From contig NC_089434.1 of assembly GCF_026210795.1 (NCBI RefSeq), forward strand, positions 1 to 64,000: a DNA stretch of 64,000 bases. The letters run 5' to 3'. Origin of the DNA: Rhizophagus irregularis (taxonomy: Eukaryota; Glomeromycota; Glomeromycetes; Glomerales; Glomeraceae). Within the stretch, counting starts at the first letter, position 1. Every line of letters starts with the position of its first letter. Positions 35,756 to 47,291 of this stretch are shown here, piece by piece. The notes beneath the pieces are model-generated. The model was not told where the DNA came from, did no database searches, and saw only the letters and a list, made by a program, of their open reading frames with translations. Both the position numbers and the translations under genes were made by a program.

Positions 35756-37605
35756 TATTACATGATATTATTTCAAATTGGAATTTAAATGGTAAAGTCT
35801 TTACAATGATGACCGATAATGGTTCCAATATGGTAAAAGCTGGAAAATTAATGAATGAACTTACAAAACTCCCCTGTACAGCTCATACATTACAGCTTGT
35901 TGTAGGTAAAGGATTAATACCAGCAGAAGTTTTAATTGCACGAGCTAAAAGACTAATAAATTTTTTTACATCACCTAAACAAACGGAAAAATTACTGGAG
36001 ATTCAAAAAAATACCAACCATCTTAATAATAATGAGGTAATTAAATTTTTATTTATTACTAATTTATTAGATTATTTATTACTCTATTATGCTAAAAAAA
36101 TGCACTCCATTTTATTAAATCAATTTATTTAGTATTAATTAATGTATTTTCTTCAAAAAATTATTTTATTACAGAATTTAGAAAATAATAATGGATACCT
36201 CTGAATGATTGCTGATGTAGAAACTTGGTGGAATTCTAGCTATCTTGCATGGAAACGTTTAATAAAAATCAAAGATCTTATTAATGTCCTGGCATCTACT
36301 ATGTTGATTGATCCTGATGCTTCAACACGGCGTGATGGAAAACGACTAAAAAAAATAAATTTAACAGAAAATGAATGGCAAGAAATCGGTAAATTAATTA
36401 TAATTTTGGAAGATTTTGCCGGAGCAACTGAATATTTAGGCGGGAGTAAATACACAACCATTAGTTTAATGTATAGTGTATTAGCAATAATTAATCAAAA
36501 AATTTTACCAGATGATAATTCGGATGTGGAAGTTATAGATTTAACCAGTCAAAATATGGCATTTGATGATGATGTTGGCTATGAAGATGCACCAGAAGAT
36601 GAACCTATTTCTGGACAACCTATACGTAGAAAAATTAATATTAATATGCCACAAAATTGCATCAATCTTGATAAGCGTGTTAAAGCAGCATTATACCAAG
36701 CAATGAATCATTATTGGGAAGTTCCACAGGAGCAAGGGATGTTGGCTGCTTTATTGGATCCACGATTTAAAGAACTTGGATTTGCATCTAATTCATTGCG
36801 CCTTAGATCTCAAGAGCAATTAAGAAATGCATATCAAGATATGAGGATATTAACTGGTGAAAATCAAGAAGTTGAATTACAACCAGTTTCATCAAATTCA
36901 TTATTAGCAAGGATATTTCAAGATAATGTTACTCACGTTGATGAAGTAGCTAATTATTTAGCTTTACCTAAGATTCATCATGACGATTGTCCTTTAACAT
37001 GGTGGAAAACTAATAAAACAAGATTTCCGGTACTATCAAAATTAGCAAGGAAGTATTTGGCCATCCCCGCCACATCCACTCCAAGTGAAAGACTTTTTAG
37101 TGAAGCTGGCAATGTTATGACCATAAAAAGAACACAGTTGGCGCCAAATATGTTGGAAAATTTGGTGTTTTGTAAGAAGAATTGGCGTTTGGTTGAAGGG
37201 ATTTTTCCTTTAAAATATTAATTATGCCGATTAATATGACAAAGCTACACGAAAAGTATTTAAATCTTTTCGTTCTTTTATTTTTTTGAAACTTTATTTT
37301 TTACATCGTATTGTGATATAATAATGAATAATAAAATAATAAACAACAATAAAATAATAAACCATACTGACTATTGTTTCAACTTTTCAATTATAATAAT
37401 AAAATTTTTTTATCCGTTTTATCTGTTGTTATCTGTTTATCATGTTATCATCCGAATAAATCTGCAATCTGGATTATCTGTGAATTAAATTTATCTGCAC
37501 AGATTTATCCGGATTTACCTGGATTTTTTATTGGTAGAAATCCGTATCTGTGATGGAGGTCACGGATTATCTGTTCGCAGATAAATGGATATCCAGATCG
37601 GACCA

Positions 37606-39990
37606 CTAGTTATTTGCACGAGTATATCGTTTACTTACTATAGAGATTTTACCACATAATCCTTGTTCTACCATCATGTACAGTCGCGTCCGAAAGTGAC
37701 GCCCGATTTGAAAATGAAGACAAAAGCAAAAATATCTGTATTTTTTCACTAGTGTATACATTAGTAAAATATTCATACCTAGTTTGTTTCTCATACTAAA
37801 TCAAATTTTCATAATGCCAGGGTGGCAACCTTCTCAAAAACAGAACTATTTAAATTTTTATTTTTTCTTTAATATAGCTTTAAATTCGCCTACAGCTCTT
37901 GGGAGAGGGACACACTTCTGGATAATATATTGGTTCATTTTTAAATGTTCTCTACTTGGTTTAAACCAAATAAATTTGTTGGAAAATTAGTAGTTGCAAT
38001 TTTATTTAATTTTAGCTTATTTTTGGCCTAAAGATAAAGGATATAATCATCTGGAAACCTGGGATTATCTTGGCATCCAGTGATCAGAATTCGATGAACA
38101 AAGGCTCATTGGATTTGTCTCGTCAAGATGAGTTGAATGGTGAATGTCTCATATCTCTAGGGTTAATAGATACTAAGGTGTACCTTAAAACATTTTTTTG
38201 ATGGTTTGGCCTTTATCCTGAGATATAATGATGCTACATGTATGAACTGGCCACCATTCGACGTGTATCAATGAGACAAATCCAATGAGTCTTTGTTTGT
38301 CAGAATAGAATCACTGGATAGTGAGATATTCCCAATTTCGTGAAATTTAGAGTTTCGAAAAATTTTCAGGTAAAGAATGTTTTAAGTTATATCTTGGCAT
38401 CTATTGATCCTAGAGATATAGGCCAACCACCATTCACTTCGTCTTGACGAGATGAATCCAATGAGCCTTTGTTTGTCGAATTCTGATCACTGGATGCCGA
38501 GATGATCATAGTGACTTAATAATTATGGCCTTCATCTGTAAGTAATCGGGCAACACTTTCGGACGCGACTGTACATGTCCTGGTCAATTATAAGATCCAA
38601 TTTTTACCCTGTCATGAAGAATAGTGCATCCCATGCAAAGCCTGGTGTTGAGTAATACCAGAGAGGATCTAACCCATATTTTTTCAAGGCCATTTCTCGG
38701 AAATTCTGAAATATATCGGCTAGTAGGAGGACATCAGTTTTGAGATAAATATCATGATAATCTTGCATTGTTTTACATCCTGCTTTTTCCCATACATACT
38801 GTGCATATTCATATTCTTTATCACTAATGTGGGTTTCATTAAGTTTGCTATAGAATGCTCCTTTAGGTGGTAAACTAGTTTTCTTGAACTTTTTCCAGTC
38901 ATCCATGTATTCATATGGGTAGACACCTTTCTTAAGATAAATCTCGAGTAATTCAGGTGGTATTTGACTTCGTGTTATCTTAAAGTTTTCAGGATGTGCA
39001 AAGCATCTACCTGCATCAATTCGCCATAAGTGTTGTGGATTACTACATTCTTGTGCTCTACATTTTTCTGCGCCTAGGTTGGATGCTAATTTGTCGAGAC
39101 TTGATTTCATGAATTGTAAGCTGTCTATAAATCGAAGAGAACCTAACTTGAATGCCATATACTTTTCCATGTTATAAGGGATAGGATCGATATCATCCTC
39201 ACATTCCATTGCACCAATTCCTTGCATAATTATGTGTCCATCATATCCTGATAAATTGTGAAAGATTACTGGGATATGCATTTCGTGAGGTTTTATGGAT
39301 AAGTCAAGATTACATCCTCTATGTGCTGCACCTCGATACCTTCCTGTAATATGGCAGTGATCTCTTACTTTATTTCCATCTAAGAGGTTACGACATATCC
39401 AGCAGTTTATTGCATTATCATAACTTGCTTGCTCTTGGATTGTTAACGGCATCATTTCCATTGGGTTTCTGAATTCATTACGAATTGCTTCAGCTTCATT
39501 TAGCATTTCGATTACAAATTTTTGTGCTGCATTTTCTCCTGTAAATATCTTCTGTAATTTACTTACACCATTATATCTTACCTTAATATATGAGTATGAG
39601 CAGGGGATTTGCTCTTGTACTTTCTTGGTTTTCTTATCTTTGTCTTCATCTGTAGGTGGTATATCCATTACTAGGGCTTCAAAGTCTGCAACAAAGTAAT
39701 ATAGGACTTGCATGCGGCGTTTCCAGTTCTTGAATTCATATATATCATTTCCTTTCTTTACTGATGGCATGCGGTCTGCTTGTGGAGTTTTCTTTAATCC
39801 TCGACATATTACTACATGTTTGTCATGGATTTCTTGTTGATATGTGAAGTGGGAGATATACCATCAGCAGACAAATGTTGCATGTCCATCTTTTATATGT
39901 TTATTTACTAAACGGCTCATATTCTTAATCCAGCAATAGTGCTGCTTTTCCCCGTTACTGATAAGTACTAAATCTATTATTTTACGTCCC
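37606..39990 (-). pseudogene. B-family DNA polymerase (protein-primed type), exonuclease half only
   Basis: Read on the minus strand from the CACTA boundary. The upstream part has GRKIIDLVLISNGEKQHYC and a Cys/His segment, with TGA at 39864. The main part (39770-38604) contains VADFEALV (Exo I, D-x-E), FHNLSGYDGH (Exo II) and YLKTDVLLL (Exo III). Between Exo I and Exo II lies CWICRNLL...VRDHCHITGRYRGAAHRGC, an endonuclease-VII-like zinc/HNH segment often found in Polinton-type polymerases. TAA at 38604 interrupts the frame. Across the TA MITE (37681-38571) it rejoins as DQDMYMMVEQGLCGKISIVS, and it ends RYTRANN at the hAT boundary. Polymerase motifs A, B and C are missing. It is likely a remnant of a Polinton-like or linear-plasmid-like element. 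Confidence 0.83.
37681..38571. mobile_element. TA-target MITE, 891 bp, inside the polymerase remnant
   Basis: The ends CAGTCGCGTCCGAAAGTG and the complement of CAGTCGCGTCCGAAAGTGTTG match, with TA on both sides (37679-37680, 38572-38573). The interior carries inverted copies of GACAAATCCAATGAG(C/T)CTTTGTT and CACCATTCGA-type motifs that recall the foldback elements near 14 kb. No gene is inside. Confidence 0.9.
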
Positions 39991-40009
39991 TCTCACTAGT
40001 CGAAATAAG

Positions 40010-40320
40010 GCAAATCGGCTAAAAATCGGATATCCGATTTTAGGTCAAATTACGGCTGAAATATGTCCGATTTTTACAAAAAAAATATATTCCGATTGTT
40101 ATCCGATTGACTGCCAATCAGATGTACTTCGGAACTTAAATCGGACATAAATCAGAACTAAATCATACTAAATTCTGACAGTCAATCAGATGTACTTCGG
40201 AACTTAAATCGGACATAAATCAGAACTAAATCATACTAAATTCGGACAGTCAATCAGATGTACTTCGAAACTTAAATCGGACATAAATCAGACTAAATCA
40301 TACTAAATTCGGAAAATTAT
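40010..40320. repeat. Subterminal tandem repeat of the CACTA element
   Basis: Three units of about 60 bp contain GTCAATCAGATGTACTTCGG, AACTTAAATCGGACATAAA and CTAAATCATACTAAATTC. Positions are subterminal, where CACTA transposases bind. Confidence 0.8.
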
Positions 40321-40435
40321 TATATATAGAAAATTCGATTTAAATTTATTATCGTTATATATTAATTATCAGAAATATTTACGAATAATACATGAAAAAA
40401 AAAAATTTAAAATAAATGTAATCGATAGTCCCGCT

Positions 40436-42476
40436 TTATTCAGCTAAATCATCACCGGCTCCACTTTTTTGACTATCGATTAACACCTCTTCCGTTTCTT
40501 CACCATAGTCTTCATCTTCGTCGAAACCACTTCTACTATCGATTTCCGTATCATATATAAAATCCTCTTGCTCGACATATGACCATTGTGGAGCATCTTC
40601 AGAATGCATTCGGTCGAAGTGTTGAACTTCGTCATCATACTGGCGAGGTCGTTGTAATTTTGCCGTTTGAATATCTGCCGAATGTGAGTCGATGACGTTT
40701 CGAAGTAAATTTTTTAGCTAAAAAAGACAATATAAATAAAATAAATACAAAATAAAAAAAGGAACAAGAGTGATATATCGAAGTATAAATATCGAAGTAT
40801 AAATATCGAAGTATAAATATCGAAGTATAAATATCGAAGTATAAATATCGAAGTATAATAAATATCGAAGTATAATAAATATCGAAGTATAAACCTCTTG
40901 TGATCGCCAAGAATAATCATAGACGCATACGATCGTCTTATCTGGATTCTCTTCATCTGACTCACTGATTTCCGGCGAGTGGTAAGATCGATTTGCCAAC
41001 ATTTTTAATAATTGGCGTTTTTCATAACCAATTATTCTTTCGTCATTTTTCCTATAAAGATCCTTTGCAGCCTTAATTCGACGCAATTTTTTCTTAAATG
41101 ATAAATATATAAGAAAATTAGCATAAATCATTAACATGATGATAAAGGAAAAAATTCGACAATTTTACATTTTGTACGCGACTGTTGTTGTGAACTCTGC
41201 GACTGTCCTCGTCGCTTTTTCCACTTTTTTCAGTTGTGTTTGTGATCTTTGCGACTTATGGAGGGCGCTTAACCAGTTCGTCAATTGTGCTACTGAAGGT
41301 TTATAATTCGGAAACATCGCCCTTCGAAGTTCGGGAATTAATCTACTGCGAATTTCAACATTTTTTGGACTATTAAACGTTTCGTTATCATCCAAATTGT
41401 CATTAGGTTTAATAGTTTTGAGGATCATTTTCATTTCAATCTTTAAATCGGAACAATTAGTATAAAAGTATAAAGACTGTACAATTCTGCCTAAAATTAC
41501 AAAATTACAAACCCTCGCCTCCTTTTCACGTTGTTCTTCTTGTTCTTCTTTTGGTTGATTTTTGGCGTAGTGTACCGTCTTCTTTACTTTTTGACCCATC
41601 CGATTTGAACCGTTTTGCTAACCGTTCTTCTGGAACATCAATAAAATCAAGGCTTTCAGATGATGATCGTATCTGGTATTGTTCGAGTTTCGTTTTTAAT
41701 TCGTTAACCTCTTCTTTCAAGTCGTCATTTTCAGAACCGAATTCTGCGTTAACACCAACAAGAAATTCGTTATCTTCTCGTAAGCGAGCTATTTCAGTGG
41801 CAACGACAGCTGTATGTTTGGTTAATTCATTATTTCGTCATTCTAACTGTAAACACTTCGCACGCAAATCGGATACTTCTTGAGATAACCTCCGATTCTC
41901 TGTATAAAATGTAAAATCAACAAAAAAAAAATACTAAATCTAACTGACGATATATACACGATACAGACCTGTTGATGCATCATCATCATCGCGGGTAGGT
42001 TCATTAGTTTGATATCTGACCGGAAGCCGAAGATTTTTATATCTCTCTTTTACACTTTGGACTCGTTCATGACTTGGCGCAGCAGATGGTGGTTGAGTAT
42101 TGGACGAATCCGGAAGCCGAAGATTTTTATATCTCTCTTTTACACTTTGAGCTCGTTCATGACTTGGCGCAGCAGATGGTTGTTGGATATTGGACGAATT
42201 TTTATTGATGTTAGTAGTTTGAGCTCGCTCATGAATTGGGGTGGCAGTCCCTTCAACAGCTTGTTGGATATTGGACGAACTTTTATTGATGTTAGTAGTT
42301 TGAGCTCGCTCATGAATTGGCGTGGCAGTCCCTTCAACAGCTTGTTGAATATTGGACGAACTTTTATTGATGTTAGTAATCGTTTTATTTCGATTATCAC
42401 TAGCCAAACCTTTTTCAGTATTTTTATTTTTTCTATTTTGGATCATTATTTTTTTTGGTTGCGAATTTTGGCTCAT
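40436..42476 (-). pseudogene. CACTA accessory protein (TnpA-like position), coiled coil, one in-frame stop
   Basis: Multi-exon minus-strand gene. Exon 1 (42476-41969) starts MSQNSQPKKIMIQNRK and has internal repeats: NKSSSNIQQAVEGTATPIHE twice, then SHERAQSVKERYKNLRLP-type repeats twice. Intron 41968-41900. Exon 2 (41899-41576) is a leucine-zipper-like coiled coil (ENRRLSQEVSDLRAK, then LKEEVNELKTKLEQYQ) with TGA at 41838. Intron 41575-41491. Exon 3 (41490 to about 41169) has RSRLIPELRRAMFPNY and AQLTNWLSALHKSQ. A further exon ends SWRSQE at 40895. Its downstream intron (40894-40718) contains a 14-bp minisatellite. The acidic last exon ends GAGDDLAE at 40436. The join between exon 3 and the next exon is unclear. 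In plant EnSpm, TnpA binds subterminal repeats; that role here is inference from position. Confidence 0.7.
40775..40893. repeat. 14-bp minisatellite within an intron
   Basis: About eight copies of ATCGAAGTATAAAT, the last two with an added AATAA. It lies entirely within the intron of the accessory gene, right after its donor site. Confidence 0.9.
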
Positions 42477-43055
42477 TATTTTTTTATTTTTTTTTTGGTT
42501 GCGAAGAGTATTAGACGTTAAAACTCTAAAAAGAAAAGGTGAGAAAAAATGAAGTTTTATTTAAAAAATTAAACTTTAAGAAACTTTCGCCATCATACTG
42601 ATCGAATAGTCTATTTTATTATTAATATTATTAATCGAACGATTTGAACGCAAATCGACATCATGTAATATTTATAATTTAAGTGATAGTTGATGATTTT
42701 AATAAATTTAATATAATTTAAGTATTATATCGACAATTAAACTCTAAAAAGATTAAACTCTAAAAAGAAAAAGGTTGGTGAGAAAAAATGAAGTTGTTTA
42801 AAAAATTAAACTTTAAGAAACTTTCGCCATCATACTGATCGATCGAATAGTCTATTTTATTATCAATATTATTAATCGAATGATTTATATTTATAATTTA
42901 AGTGTAGATTGATGATTTTAATAAATTTAGTATTACATCGACGCAGTTGATGATTTTAATAAAATTTATTCTAATTTAAGTATTTTAAACGAATTATATT
43001 GATATTATTGATATATTATTAACAATTAACTTTATTTCGAAAAACGTTCACAAAA
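42477..43055. promoter_or_regulatory. Shared divergent promoter region of the CACTA element
   Basis: The 579 bp between the two divergent starts contains a duplicated segment of about 190 bp: AAACTCTAAAAAGAAAAGGT...CTTTCGCCATCATACTGATC occurs near 42520-42610 and again near 42735-42840. Both genes must be driven from here. No specific binding site can be named. Confidence 0.55.
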
Positions 43056-46000
43056 ATGACGAGAAAAAGATCATTATCAAGTATACTCAATGAAGAATCA
43101 GATTCTAGACCTCATGCCATACCTTCATCACGTATACAAAGAACCAGATCAGTGTCAAATATAATTGACGAAGAATCTTCAAATCAATCTTATCCTACAT
43201 CATCACGTATTGGAAGGTTAGTTGCATGTAATTGTTCTGAATGTAATGGACGATTAGTAGATCCTCGTATGAAAACTATCCATGAAATTAACCAAGATTC
43301 AGAGGATGATGATTCAGAAAGAACAGAAGTACATCTACCTGATGAAGCTGAATTGCCTAGTGACGAACCATACGAAAGTGCCTCAATATCAGATGAACCA
43401 CGAATGAGAGAATCGGAAGCTGAATTGCCTAGTGATGAACCATACAAAAGTGCCTCAATATCAGATGAACCACGAATGAGAGAATCAGAAGCTGAATTGC
43501 CTAGTAGACAACGATCAAGAAAATATGTTCGACCGGTTATAATTGCTGAATTAGGAGATACAGTAGATGATAAATCTTCTGAATCTTCTGAATATACTAC
43601 GGAGGAAGATGCAAATATCGATGATAGAAATGAATCATCTGATAATGAACCATCCAATGATGACGAATACCACGAAATTTTTGAAGATTATTCATGTCCA
43701 CCTTTCGAACCATTTCAAGATTCTGATACTGAACAATCAATAAATAATCGGTTCTTATGGATATTATTATGGATCATGAGCTTCCGAACCAGGTTTAACT
43801 TACCAGAAACAGCTACAGAATCATTGATAAAATTCTTGAAGCTTGTTCTAACAGAAATCGGTAGTCCTGATTTTGACACATTTCCTGACACTTTATATCT
43901 AGCAAGAAAAGCCCTTAATCTTGAAGACCGGTTTCATAGTTTTGTGGCGTGTTCCAAATGCCACAAATTATACAACAAACAGGAAATAAAAAGTTTTCTC
44001 CAAAATGAGCAACCTGCCATCATGAAGTGTTGCCATGTCGAATTTCCTAATTCGACAACTCGAAGATTAAGGTTGTGCCAAACACCTTTGGCACAGAAAA
44101 CAACATTGTTAAATAACCAAATTTTAATCAAACCTGAATTATTATTTCCGTTTGTGAGTATTAAGCAGCAATTGGAAGCAATGTATCGTCAACCTAACTT
44201 TGAAAATTCTCTAAGGCATTGGATAAATCGTCCAACTTTCGATAATATCCTAACTGATATATACGATGGTGAAGTTTGGAAAACTTTTAAAGAAACGACA
44301 GATGAAAGTTCGAATAATTTTTTCCGATCTGATGTTGCTGATTCGCACCTCGGATTGATTTTGAATTTGGATTGGTTTCAACCCTTCGACGGCACAATCC
44401 ACAGCACCGGAGTAATATACGCTGCAATCGGTAACCTTCTGAGGGATGTCAGATTCAAGCGCAATAATATCTTGATTCTTGGCTTATTACCCGGCCCAGA
44501 TGAAGTAAGTTTACATAAGATTAACCACTATCTGGCGCCAATCATTGATGAGTTGAAGTCACTTTGGGAAGGAGTGACATTAAATAAAACGTATGAATGT
44601 CAAGAAGGGAAAAGAATTCGCGCAGCTCTGATTCTTGTTTCATGTGACATACCGGCAGCAAGAAAAATTTGCGGACATATTTCCGCTTTGGTGTCATGTC
44701 ATAGATGCGAAAAGAAGGCGAATTATGAAAATCGGCAGCATAATTTCGCTGGGATAAATGAAATGGACGAATGGTTTACTTGCCGTGATTTGGCTCAACA
44801 TCGTCAAGATGCTATAGGATGGAGACGCTGTAATTCGGATGCAGCAAGAAAGCGATTTGTAAAGCAAACTGGAGTTAGATGGTCCGAATTATTGCGTCTA
44901 CCATATTTCGATCCAATTCGGTTCATTACAATCGACCCGATGCACTGCTTGTTTCTGGGCATCGCAAAATGGATTGTAAGAAGACTTTGGATCGAAAATG
45001 GCGTATTAACAACACATATTTTGAAAACAGTTCAGAAAAAAATGGATGAATTTAAAGTTCCAGCTGACTTGGGTCGAATCCCGGGAAAAGTCGATTGTGG
45101 AGATGGGTTTTCAAATTTTACTGCGGATCAATGGCGAATATTTTTTACAATATATGCAACGGTCTCTCTCTGGGAACATCTTTCTGAGAATGACCGGAAG
45201 ATTCTCGTGAATTTTGTGAGAATTTGTTCAATTTCAGTAAGTCGAATTGTAGAAGTCGATTTCATGAGAGAGGCGCATCAGAGGCTAATTAACCTAGTGA
45301 AGTTGATAGAAGAAAATTACGGTCGTGATAAAATCACACCGAATTTACATTTATCACTTTACTTATGTGAATGCTCACTCGACTATGGACCTTTATATAC
45401 ATTCTGGTGTTTTTCCTTTGAGCGCATGAATGGCATGCTAGGTATAATATTTTAAATATTCTTGTTACTTTCTAAAATAATGCATTTTTATCAACTTTTG
45501 TTTAAAATAAATTTAGGCTCTTTTCCGAATAGCAGAAGGAAAATTGAACCGGAAATTATGCGCCGCCTGATGTTTGATAATCAAATCAGTAATATCATTA
45601 ATTCCGGCGTGGAATCAAAGGGCCTAGATTTGATTAGTAATAGACCATCTGTTGGCTCTCTATCAGAAGCCGACCAATTTTCTGCTGATGAAATGAGGCG
45701 ATTTTGGTTGACTTCAAGAAACATTCATGAATCGACCACCACAGGAAAAGAAGCATTTCCGGGCGAAATGCTCAGACCAGTATTTAACGATATTGTAATG
45801 TCAAGTGATATGCTTGACTTAATAGTTGAATACTACATGGCGAGCTACGAAACGATGGAATTTCGGAAACCATTTGGAGAGGGTGCAGAAGATTCGATAA
45901 TAGTTCAAGTTAAAATGAATCAATTTGGAAGGTGCCGAATTGGTTCTGAAATATTCGGCTCTTCGATATCATCACGTCATGTAAAAAGCTCATTTATCTT

Positions 46001-46286
46001 GGCAAAATTTATGACAGAAAGTGGTGATATCGATTGCTATCCTGGACAAGTCCAATACTTTTTTACACATGCCGTTAATTTGCCGGATGGGTTATCCGAA
46101 CATAATCTAGCATTTATTCGCTGGTATAAACCTGCAGAATCATCAAATATTCGGTATCATTTCAGAGTTAGAGATGACGAAATATGCAATGTTGAATTAT
46201 GGGGTACCGAGTTTTACCCAGAATCTCGCGACTGTATTATTCCAGTTCATCATATTCTTGGCCGATTTATACCAACGAAATACTGA
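43056..46286 (+). CDS. CACTA transposase, Tnp2-like (TnpD), intact
   Basis: Two exons, 43056-45441 and 45517-46286, join in frame across a 75-nt GT-AG intron; the product is about 1051 residues. The N-terminus is basic and serine-rich. A Cys motif (ACNCSECNG, about residue 69) and a 25-residue acidic repeat built on AELPSDEPY (43346-43505) follow. The core has ILNLDWFQPFDG (first Asp), ALILVSCDIPAARKICGH (second Asp) and a CHRCEKK zinc site. Later come DPMHCLFLGIAKWIVRRLW, the hallmark of Tnp2/EnSpm-type proteins, and FERMNGMLG (Glu) spanning the intron. No stops or shifts are seen. It is divergent from the accessory gene. The spacing and intact state suggest that this copy could supply transposase for related non-autonomous elements. 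Confidence 0.88.
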
Positions 46287-46379
46287 ATTTCAGGCAGGAG
46301 AAGTTCAAACGTCTATTTAGCAGTAAATCCAGTCAATAGAAAATTTCATATTCGCTAAAATTAGTATCTTTTTCAAACT

Positions 46380-46900
46380 TTATTTTGATGAAATGACATA
46401 TAATTTCAAATAATACAAATATCGGAATTTATTAAATTTCAAAATAATACAAATTTCAAATAATACAAATATCGGAATTTATTAAATTTCAAAATATACA
46501 AATTTCAAATAATACAAATATCGGAATTTATTAAATTTCAAAATAATACAAATTTCAAATAATACAAATATCGAAATTTATTAAATGTTAAAACAATACA
46601 ATACAAATATCGGAATTATTAAATGTCAAATTTACATATAATATAATTATCGGAATGTCGAAATATTATAATGCGCAAACATCGGAATTTGAAACAAATA
46701 TCGGAATTTGCACCGCAAATCGGCTATGCCGAATGTCATCTGATATGCAGCCGATTATCGATCATATCCGAAATCGGAATTTTGCACCGCAAATCAGCTA
46801 TGCCGAATGTCAGCCGATTATCGATCATATCCGAAATTTATCCGAAATTTGGCCGAAATTTGGCCGATTTGCCTTACTTCTGATTTGCCTTATTTCGACT
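46380..46900. repeat. Right subterminal repeats of the CACTA element
   Basis: Five or six copies of AATACAAATATCGGAATTTA separated by TTAAATTTCAAA run from 46400 to 46660. They are followed by two copies of ATGCCGAATGTCA...CCGATTATCGATCATATCCG at 46730-46835. Confidence 0.82.
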
Positions 46901-46907
46901 AGTGTAT

Positions 46908-47172
46908 AACTCCCGAAGCACATAATCTTTATGAAAAAGTATACATTAGACAAAAGATTCATTGTAATAGTCCAATTGAAGCAGTATATTATTCATGCCG
47001 TCGTTTAAAAACAGAAATTATTTGTTTTTATTGTGGGGAAAAAGATGGATTATTAGAACCAGATGATAATCTAAGGAAAAAGTTTACAACTATATACCCA
47101 TTTTGTCAAACTTGTAAAAATAAGGGACATAATTGGCCAACAAGAGGAAAAATTAAAGTTGGTAATAGATAA
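46908..47172 (+). pseudogene. C-terminal fragment of an unknown Cys-rich protein
   Basis: The frame starts at the CACTA boundary (PEAHNLYEKVYIRQKIH) and runs to TAA at 47170. It contains AVYYSCRRLKTEIICFYCG and FCQTCKNKGHNW, giving two CxxC pairs that would suit a zinc site. The N-terminal part is missing: the sequence on the other side of the CACTA element is the DNA polymerase in the opposite direction. Possibly the other end of the gene at 32160-33286. Confidence 0.55.
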
Positions 47173-47291
47173 AATCAATTTTACTTAATAAATCACTCAA
47201 TAAATTTTGATTATATAAATAAAATTTTATATGTTTATTTTTTGATGTTGTTTATTTTGACCCCCCTCCCCCCTGGATTTTTTAAGAAAAT

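Larger units (their letters stand above)
33526..37221 (+). pseudogene. hAT transposase (BED finger, C-terminal dimerisation domain), disrupted
   Basis: The start is ATG 33526 (MSSEKLADIPQPENLE). A BED-like region contains SWIWSYFEQYEPTEQYRR and FIVHLSTHRITEESYRRR. The core begins CSITTDLWTA, which is cut by TGA at 34321, then SRNGYIGVTCSF. A Tc1 element sits at 34447-35755; omitting it with one TA joins ICEV to LHDIISNWN. MMTDNGSNMV carries the second Asp and CTAHTLQLVVGKG the hAT motif. A GT-AG intron lies at 36037-36174. A second TGA at 36202 precedes MIADVETWWNSSYLAW. The last exon holds the dimerisation domain: LARKYLAIPATSTPSERLF and VFCKKNW. Both TGA codons fall where CGA (Arg) would fit the family. 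Confidence 0.9.
33287..37608. mobile_element. hAT element with nested Tc1/mariner
   Basis: The ends are TAGTGGTTCGATCCGTGG and the complement of TAGTGGTCCGATCTGG, with many subterminal GGATATCCG-like motifs (33300-33410 and 37440-37600). It encodes a BED/hAT transposase. The flanks (GTTTCAAA left, GTTATTTG right) do not match, so there is no TSD. The left flank is a plus-strand gene and the right flank a minus-strand DNA polymerase, which suggests a later rearrangement across the element. Confidence 0.83.
39994..46904. mobile_element. CACTA (EnSpm) element with two divergent genes, 6.9 kb
   Basis: The left end CACTAGTCGAAATAAGGCAA (39994) and the reverse complement of the same sequence (ending 46904) are identical over at least 20 bp, starting with CACTA. 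Flanking triplets are TCT and TAT, so the TSD is imperfect. Subterminal repeats lie at 40010-40320 (about 61-bp units with TAAATCGGACATAAATCAG) and 46380-46900 (units with AATACAAATATCGGAATT). Inside are a minus-strand accessory gene and a plus-strand Tnp2-like transposase that share the intergenic region 42480-43055. Confidence 0.92.

Noticed and set aside
40635..41137. Minus-strand frames rich in YFDIYTSIFILRYL repeats
   Set aside because: They are translations of the 14-bp intronic minisatellite read past the donor site at 40894.
41551..42552. Plus-strand frames opposite the CACTA accessory gene
   Set aside because: Shadows of the minus-strand exons, which have the better coding pattern, introns and repeats.
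43190..43657. 155-codon minus-strand frame with repeats
   Set aside because: Mirror of the acidic repeat in the CACTA transposase on the plus strand.
39988..46910. Perfect TSD of the CACTA element
   Set aside because: The flanking triplets are TCT and TAT and the flanks belong to different genes, so I do not claim a duplication.
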